Shown here piece by piece: positions 38,547 to 42,957 of a stretch of DNA of 42,957 bases. Both the position numbers and the translations under genes were made by a program. Source of the DNA: CAYYYW01 sp964476245 (lineage in GTDB: Bacteria > Patescibacteriota > Microgenomatia > UBA1406 > HO2-37-13b); assembly GCA_964476245.1 (NCBI GenBank), contig CAYYYW010000009.1:1-42957 (forward strand). Direction: 5' to 3'. Positions within the stretch are counted from its first letter, which is position 1. Each line of letters opens with the position of its first letter. The notes beneath the pieces were generated by a model that was given only the letters and a program-made list of their open reading frames with translations, did no database searches and had not been told where the DNA came from.

Positions 38547-38618
38547 CGGGGTGTAGGCCATCGGTAGACCACTCGGTTCGGGACCGAGAGGCAGAGGGTT
38601 CAATTCCCTCCACCCCGA
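38547..38618 (+). tRNA. tRNA-Pro (anticodon CGG)
   Basis: The cloverleaf has acceptor cggggtg/caccccg with discriminator A, anticodon stem ctcgg/ccgag with loop ttcggga, and T arm gaggg/ccctc with loop ttcaatt. C1:G72 and A73, plus G35-G36, are proline identity elements. CCA is not encoded. It starts right after the stop codon of the upstream gene. Confidence 0.93.
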
Positions 38619-39073
38619 CATTACCCGCTCAGAGCGATTGAGAAGCAAACGGGCTTGAGCGGGTTATGTCCTTCCGAAATAAGTATTTGTCTGCGTGGAA
38701 CGTCAGACGTTCCGTGGACGTAGACCACGAAACAAACACGAATGTATGTAGTTATTTTCAAATAAAATTATATCAGTTTTTGGCTTAGACCGAAAAGATT
38801 TTTTAAGCGAAAGCCTATCAAAATCGCGTGCCACGTCAGACGTAGCTAGGACGTTCGACGTCTCGCAAAAAATAAGTTCAACTCCCGCAAACTTAATTAA
38901 TCAATTAATTAAGTTTTGAAACTCCCACGTGTTTATCCACCCTCCGTAGCTTTACTACTGCAGAGGACAGGCGACGCGGAAAAATTTCGCGAAGGCGGAT
39001 TAAAATCTAAAAATCATTTTCCATCTGAAGTTGTTTTTAAATGGAAAACTCAATTAATTAATAGATTAAGTTT
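38619..39073. other. Repeat-rich non-coding region after tRNA-Pro
   Basis: No gene is seen in these 455 nt. It holds acccgctca/tgagcgggt (38623-38631 with 38656-38664), possibly the tRNA terminator, a nested hairpin gtctgcg...ggaacgtc/gacgttcc...cgtagac (38689-38725), the AT-rich palindrome aacttaattaat/attaattaagtt (38890-38915) and the segment 38988-39005 identical to part of the prs insert. It looks like a landing zone for palindromic elements. Confidence 0.7.
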
Positions 39074-39517
39074 TTATAAACCGGTAGTTTCTCTTCTGTC
39101 TTTTTTTCTTTTATGTTGCCAATACAAATCCCAGTGACCAATTTTTATTCCCTGCTGGATAAAAATATCCGCAAAAACATCATCAAGGAAATCTAATACT
39201 TTCTCTTTAGCAATCATTCTTCTGATTAATTTAACCAGCTTAGTATCTTTGTTATAAAACATGACCGCGTATTTGGAAACAGTGCCTGTTGAAACTTTAA
39301 TAGTGTTTGCTATTACTACTTGGTCAACTCCTTTTATAAGAAGGTAAATGATGGTGATTCTTTTGGCCATCATAATTTTCTCAGTTGGGGAAAATATTTC
39401 ATTGATTATTTCAAAAAACAAATCTTTTTTAGCTGATCTTGACATCACCTCAAAAAATAACTGATAAAGCCTGATTAAAATTTCCTCCCGTAACCGAAAC
39501 TTAGAAACTCTTACCAT
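39074..39517 (-). CDS. TrpR/YerC-type helix-turn-helix regulator
   Basis: The 147-residue protein carries a Trp-repressor-family DNA-binding region: FSPTEKIMMAKRITIIYLLIKGVDQVVIANTIKVSTGTVSKYAVMFYN (about 42-90), with the helix-turn-helix VVIANTIKVSTGTVSKY. The family includes TrpR and the uncharacterised YerC/YecD group; the tryptophan-binding residues cannot be judged here. The tail is basic (WQHKRKKDRRETTG). A perfect palindrome caattaattaattg lies 26-39 nt upstream of its start (39543-39556), a candidate autoregulatory operator. Confidence 0.7.
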   Translation of the reverse strand: MVRVSKFRLREEILIRLYQLFFEVMSRSAKKDLFFEIINEIFSPTEKIMMAKRITIIYLLIKGVDQVVIANTIKVSTGTVSKYAVMFYNKDTKLVKLIRRMIAKEKVLDFLDDVFADIFIQQGIKIGHWDLYWQHKRKKDRRETTGL

Positions 39518-39542
39518 AAAAAGTCTTGAAAAAAATAAAACT

Positions 39543-39556
39543 CAATTAATTAATTG
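39543..39556. promoter_or_regulatory. Candidate operator palindrome of the HTH regulator
   Basis: caattaattaattg, preceded by aaaact, lies between the divergent regulator and nuclease genes. A copy without the perfect right half (aaaactcaattaattaatag) lies at the gene's other end (39046-39065) and a longer AT palindrome at 38890-38915. Simple AT composition makes chance matches likely. Confidence 0.35.
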
Positions 39557-39682
39557 AAATTCAAATAGAAAAATAAGTCAACGGTCTATAGTCATCAAAT
39601 TTGCTAAAATAGATTAATTTGACAATTAAAAATTATTAAATAACCATCTTTTATTTATTTAACCGATTTATTAAAATAAAAT

Positions 39683-40327
39683 ATGCTAAAAAACTTTCTT
39701 ATTTTTACTCTTTCTTTAATATCCCTAACTTCCTTAATTTTCAACTTTCGCTCCTATCAACAAATTGCTAGCCAAAACTTAGTTGTTAAAGTGGTCGACG
39801 GCGATACGTTTCAATTAAAATCCGGAAAAAGAGTCAGACTAAAAGGAGTTGATGCTCCCGAATATAGCCGTTGTGGTGGAAAAGAGGCTAAAGAACGATT
39901 ATCACAATTAATATCAAACAAAAAAGTCAAATTAACTGAAGAAACTCAAGAAGCCTATGGCCGCAGCTTAGCTTTAGTTTATTACCAAAATATTCTTATC
40001 AACAAGATAATACTTGAAGAAGGCTGGGGCAGAACCGATTATCAAAAAAATTCCCAAAGAAATATTCTGACAGCCGCTTTCCACCAAGCTCAACAAAATA
40101 AAATTGGAATCTGGAGCAGTTTATGTCGGGAAGGCCCAGATCAATCCGTTAACGATTGTTTGATTAAGGGTAACATCGACAAAAGCACCTACGATAAGTT
40201 TTACCATCTTCCCAATTGTAAACAGTACAATCAGATAATTATTGAAAAAGATATCGGTGAAGGATATTTCTGCTCGGAAGAAGAGGCTATCAAAGCCGGC
40301 TTTAAAAAAGCCTCCGGCTGCCCCTAA
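39683..40327 (+). CDS. Secreted or anchored SNase-type nuclease with C-terminal Cys-rich domain
   Basis: The 214-residue protein begins with a hydrophobic signal/anchor (FLIFTLSLISLTSLIF). The staphylococcal-nuclease fold follows: VVKVVDGDTFQLKSGKRVRLKGVDAPEYS (catalytic Asp/Arg), LISNKKVKLT, and EAYGRSLALVYY (catalytic Arg). A C-terminal domain of about 55 residues with four Cys (DCLIKGNID...FYHLPNCKQY...YFCSEEEAIKAGFKKASGCP) looks like the Ada-type zinc-binding module found in some thermonucleases. It would degrade external DNA or RNA, useful to a bacterium that scavenges nucleotides and has pili. TAAAAT lies 5 nt before the ATG. Confidence 0.85.
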   Translation: MLKNFLIFTLSLISLTSLIFNFRSYQQIASQNLVVKVVDGDTFQLKSGKRVRLKGVDAPEYSRCGGKEAKERLSQLISNKKVKLTEETQEAYGRSLALVYYQNILINKIILEEGWGRTDYQKNSQRNILTAAFHQAQQNKIGIWSSLCREGPDQSVNDCLIKGNIDKSTYDKFYHLPNCKQYNQIIIEKDIGEGYFCSEEEAIKAGFKKASGCP

Positions 40328-40369
40328 AAATTGTTATAATTTTATAAAACTTATTTGGATTTTAAGTCT

Positions 40370-41773
40370 ATGCATCTCTACAACACCCAAACCCGTAAAA
40401 TCGAAAAATTTAACCCGCTAAATCCACCTTTAGTTACTTACTACACCTGTGGCCCCACTGTCTACGATTATACCCACATCGGCCATATACGAACTTATGT
40501 CAACGTTGATCTACTCAAAAGAACCTTAAGATACCTAGGCTACAAAGTTAACCACGCAATGAATGTTACCGATGTTGGTCATCTAACCGGCGATGACGAT
40601 CGAGGAGAGGATAAGCTGGAAAAAGGCGCAAAAAAACAAAAAAAGACCGTCTGGGAAGTGGCTAAATTTTTTAGCGATTATTTTTTTGATACGATGAGTC
40701 AACTCAACATCATAAAACCCGACGTTATCTGCCGCGCCACCGACCATATTCAAGAAATGATTCAATTAATTAAACAATTAAATCAAAAAGGCTTTGCTTA
40801 TGAAACTAAAGAAGCAGTTTATTTTGACACATCAAAACCCGCCGATTACGGAAAACTTAATCCCCAAAAAGACACGGAGAAAAAACTTGGCGCTCGGAAA
40901 GAGGTTTATATTGATCCCCAAAAAAAACATCCGGCTGATTTTACCTTATGGTTTAAACGGGTTGGACGCTTCAAAAACCATACCATGCATTGGGAGTCTC
41001 CCTGGGGCGATGGCTTTCCCGGCTGGCATATTGAATGTTCGGCCATGAGTATAAAATATTTAGGAAAAACCATTGATATTCACGCGGGAGGTGTCGATCA
41101 TGTTTCAGTTCATCATAGCAATGAGATCGCCCAATCCGAAGCCGCAACAGGCAAACCATTCGTTAAATACTGGTTCCACAACGAACATCTTATGGTTGAT
41201 GGTAAAAAAATGAGTAAATCATTGGCAAATTTTTATACTATTGACGATGTTAAAAAAAAGGGAGTTGAACCTTTAGCCATCCGCTATCTTTTTTTACAGA
41301 CCCATTATCGCCAGCCGATGAATTTTACTTGGGAAGCGGCCAAAGCAGCTCAAGAAGGATATAATAATTTAAAACAAATTCTTTTGATCTTAAAAAAACA
41401 AACCCAACGGCAAGAATTATCAGAAGACAAACTGGCCAAAATTGATCAGTATCGCAAAAGGTTTACAAAAACAATTAGCCATGATCTTCAAACTCCCCAA
41501 GCCTTAGCCATCATGTGGGAAGTTGCTAAATCCAATATCCCCTCTGGTGACAAATATGATTTAATTTTAGACTTTGACCAAATCCTAGGACTAAAACTTA
41601 ACCAATTGAAAGAAAAAAAGATCCCGGTGGAAATTATAAAACTAGCCGAAGAACGAAAAAAAGCCCGGCAAAAGAAAAATTATCAACTTTCTGATCAATT
41701 GAGACAAAAAATTAATGATTTAGGCTATATTGTTGATGACAAAGATTCAGACTATCAAATCAAAAAAGTGTGA
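40370..41773 (+). CDS. cysS: Cysteinyl-tRNA synthetase
   Basis: The 467-residue class I synthetase has CGPTVYDYTHIGHIRTYV with the HIGH motif at 36-39 and the zinc Cys at 27, GWHIECSAMS with the second zinc Cys, HHSNEIAQSEA with further zinc ligands, and the KMSKS loop at about 280 (VDGKKMSKSLANF). The C-terminal DALR-like domain is present. The ATG at 40370 is chosen because MHLYNTQTRK is the normal family start; an in-frame TTG at 40355 is less likely. TATAAT at 40335-40340 gives a leader of about 22 nt. Confidence 0.96.
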   Translation: MHLYNTQTRKIEKFNPLNPPLVTYYTCGPTVYDYTHIGHIRTYVNVDLLKRTLRYLGYKVNHAMNVTDVGHLTGDDDRGEDKLEKGAKKQKKTVWEVAKFFSDYFFDTMSQLNIIKPDVICRATDHIQEMIQLIKQLNQKGFAYETKEAVYFDTSKPADYGKLNPQKDTEKKLGARKEVYIDPQKKHPADFTLWFKRVGRFKNHTMHWESPWGDGFPGWHIECSAMSIKYLGKTIDIHAGGVDHVSVHHSNEIAQSEAATGKPFVKYWFHNEHLMVDGKKMSKSLANFYTIDDVKKKGVEPLAIRYLFLQTHYRQPMNFTWEAAKAAQEGYNNLKQILLILKKQTQRQELSEDKLAKIDQYRKRFTKTISHDLQTPQALAIMWEVAKSNIPSGDKYDLILDFDQILGLKLNQLKEKKIPVEIIKLAEERKKARQKKNYQLSDQLRQKINDLGYIVDDKDSDYQIKKV

Positions 41774-41792
41774 AAACCCAATCTTAAAGCCA

Positions 41793-41821
41793 TTGACCTC
41801 GCTAAGAAAATAAAGTATAAT
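41793..41821 (+). promoter_or_regulatory. gyrB promoter, leaderless type
   Basis: TTGACC (41793-41798), a 17-nt spacer and TATAAT (41816-41821) precede the ATG at 41828 by 6 nt. Confidence 0.65.
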
Positions 41822-41827
41822 TTATTC

Positions 41828-42957
41828 ATGAATTTAACTTCTCCATCTTCAGCCTACGACGTTAAGTCAATTGTCGTGTTGGAAGGCTTAGAACCTGTAA
41901 GAAAACGTCCGGCAATGTATATCGGGACTACCTCAATTGCCGGAGTCTATCACTGTCTGACAGAAATTGTTGACAATGCCATTGATGAAGCACTAACAGG
42001 CTTTGCTAAAAATGTTATCATCCGTCTGGAAAAAAACAATTATTTAACAGTGGTTGACGATGGGCGAGGCATACCGATTGAAGTAATGCCCAAATATAAA
42101 AAATCAGCCCTAGAAATTGTCATGACCAAACTTCACGCCGGCGGTAAATTTGACGCCAAAGCCTATAAAATCTCCGGCGGTCTTCATGGTGTTGGCGCCA
42201 GCGTCGTTAATGCGTTAGCCGAGCATCTTATCATTGAGGTAAAAAGAAATGGGAAATTATATCGTCAAGAATATAAAAAAGGTACTCCTCTTTATCCGGT
42301 AGAAGAGGTAGGCAAAATTTCTAAAATTCAAAGTCCTTTCGAAACCGGTTGCGCTGTTTCTTTTTTGCCCGACAAAACAATTTTTAAAGAAGGGATTGAG
42401 CTGTTATTAAAACAAGTAAAAAAACAAATTAAAGAACGGGCCTATCTTATTCCTAAAATATTTTTTCAAATTAATGATTTCCGAACTAACGAAATCTACG
42501 GATATTATTTTGAAGGCGGTATTTTATCTCTAATTAAAGATCTAAATAAAAATAAAAAACCTCTTCATCCGCCAATTTATTTCAAAAACCAAACTGATGA
42601 TAAAGAAATAGAAGTAGCCATTCAATATAACGATTCTATCAACGAAAACGTTTTGTCATTTGTCAATGTTATCAACACTCACGAAGGTGGAACCCATTTA
42701 ACCGGCTTTAAAACAGCCTTAACCAAGGCAATTAATGATTACGCCAAAAAGGAAGGATTCATCAAAAACGATGACGGATCACTAACTGGAGATGATGTTC
42801 GAGAAGGCTTAACCGCAATTATTTATATAAAAATGCCATCGGTTAACCTTCAGTTTGAAGGACAAACAAAAACCAAATTAGGCAACGCAGAAATTCAATC
42901 AATTGTTCAACAACAAGTTAATCGAGAATTGGATAGTTTTTTTGAGGAAAATCCACG
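41828..42957 (+). CDS. gyrB: DNA gyrase subunit B (partial, 3' end outside window)
   Basis: An open frame of 376 codons runs from ATG 41828 to the window edge. It begins MNLTSPSSAYDVKSIVVLEG then LEPVRKRPAMYIGTT, and has the GHKL ATPase motifs: EIVDNAIDEALTGF (catalytic Glu and Mg-binding Asn), VVDDGRGIP, and GGLHGVGASVVNALAEHL. The transducer part follows, with VNVINTHEGGTHLTGFKTALTKAIND and the Q-T-K loop (EGQTKTKLGNAE). GyrB and ParE are hard to separate on this part; GyrB is more likely in a small genome. The Toprim and C-terminal regions are missing. Confidence 0.92.
   Translation, partial: MNLTSPSSAYDVKSIVVLEGLEPVRKRPAMYIGTTSIAGVYHCLTEIVDNAIDEALTGFAKNVIIRLEKNNYLTVVDDGRGIPIEVMPKYKKSALEIVMTKLHAGGKFDAKAYKISGGLHGVGASVVNALAEHLIIEVKRNGKLYRQEYKKGTPLYPVEEVGKISKIQSPFETGCAVSFLPDKTIFKEGIELLLKQVKKQIKERAYLIPKIFFQINDFRTNEIYGYYFEGGILSLIKDLNKNKKPLHPPIYFKNQTDDKEIEVAIQYNDSINENVLSFVNVINTHEGGTHLTGFKTALTKAINDYAKKEGFIKNDDGSLTGDDVREGLTAIIYIKMPSVNLQFEGQTKTKLGNAEIQSIVQQQVNRELDSFFEENP

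Noticed and set aside
38303..38648. Minus-strand frames opposite the charged hypothetical protein
   Set aside because: Low-complexity Phe/Ser/Leu runs mirror the Lys/Glu-rich codons of the plus-strand gene, and one crosses tRNA-Pro.
1..42957. CRISPR array or phage region
   Set aside because: No regularly spaced direct repeats with unique spacers and no phage structural, integrase or cas genes were seen.

Overview
The window is AT-rich (stop codons and wobble positions favour A/T) and looks like chromosomal DNA of a Candidate Phyla Radiation (Patescibacteria) bacterium, probably of the Microgenomates (OP11) side. That placement is inference. It rests on the divergent 16S rRNA gene with several mismatches to universal primers, a 16S gene with no 23S beside it, compact versions of housekeeping proteins (EF-Ts of 149 aa, prolyl-tRNA synthetase of 414 aa without an editing insertion, a 213-aa delta'-like clamp-loader protein) and a type IV pilus locus. 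No phage, integrase, CRISPR array or intact insertion sequence was seen.

Layout. 1-6866: type IV pilus locus (four prepilin genes, PilB, PilT, PilC) plus a delta'-like gene. 6901-10221: a divergent pair, a Wzy/O-antigen-ligase-type membrane protein with TPRs (-) and an MreB-like protein (+). 10294-11828: solitary 16S rRNA with its own processing stem. 11943-14152 (-): anchored GH39-like glycosidase and a SAM hydrolase-type (DUF62) protein. 14289-16961: tRNA-Ala(CGC), an Nramp-related transporter coupled to an MgtE-like cytosolic Mg sensor, and tRNA-Ile(GAT). 17058-19844: dTMP cluster (dCTP deaminase, a second deaminase/dUTPase-fold protein, ThyA, DHFR). 19845-25857: CelD-like acyltransferase (-), membrane-anchored Clp/Hsp100 ATPase, a deoxyribosyltransferase-like/thymidylate kinase fusion, an anchored Ig-fold protein, GalU. 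25913-29505: rpsB-tsf-frr-M50 protease-CMP-kinase-like. 29432-29894 (-): wreck of a REP-associated tyrosine transposase. 29946-36132: proS, a DHH-like protein, rpsU, a shortened YbeY-like protein, dnaX, ybaB, prs, recR. 36156-37826 (-): RNase J. 38004-42957: a charged hypothetical protein, tRNA-Pro(CGG), a repeat-rich gap, a TrpR/YerC-type regulator (-), an SNase-type nuclease, cysS and the 5' part of gyrB.

The most unusual feature is a dense population of short palindromic elements in several sequence families. They lie between genes and also in frame inside genes: the ligase (four times), thyA (twice), the Clp-like ATPase (twice), prs (about 43 extra residues), recR, folA, the ybeY-like gene, the delta'-like gene and the end of dnaX. 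Several are shared, exactly or nearly, between coding and intergenic copies. This resembles the in-frame palindromic elements of Rickettsia, and the decayed transposase next to one palindrome is a possible relic of the machinery that spread them.

A second theme is promoter architecture. Several genes have a well-spaced -35/-10 pair whose -10 box ends only 6-8 nt before the start codon, which predicts leaderless mRNAs. rpsU and ybaB instead have strong Shine-Dalgarno sequences. A third is the Mg/Nramp pair, in which a soluble MgtE-type sensor overlaps by 4 nt the gene of a transporter lacking the usual Nramp metal-site motifs.
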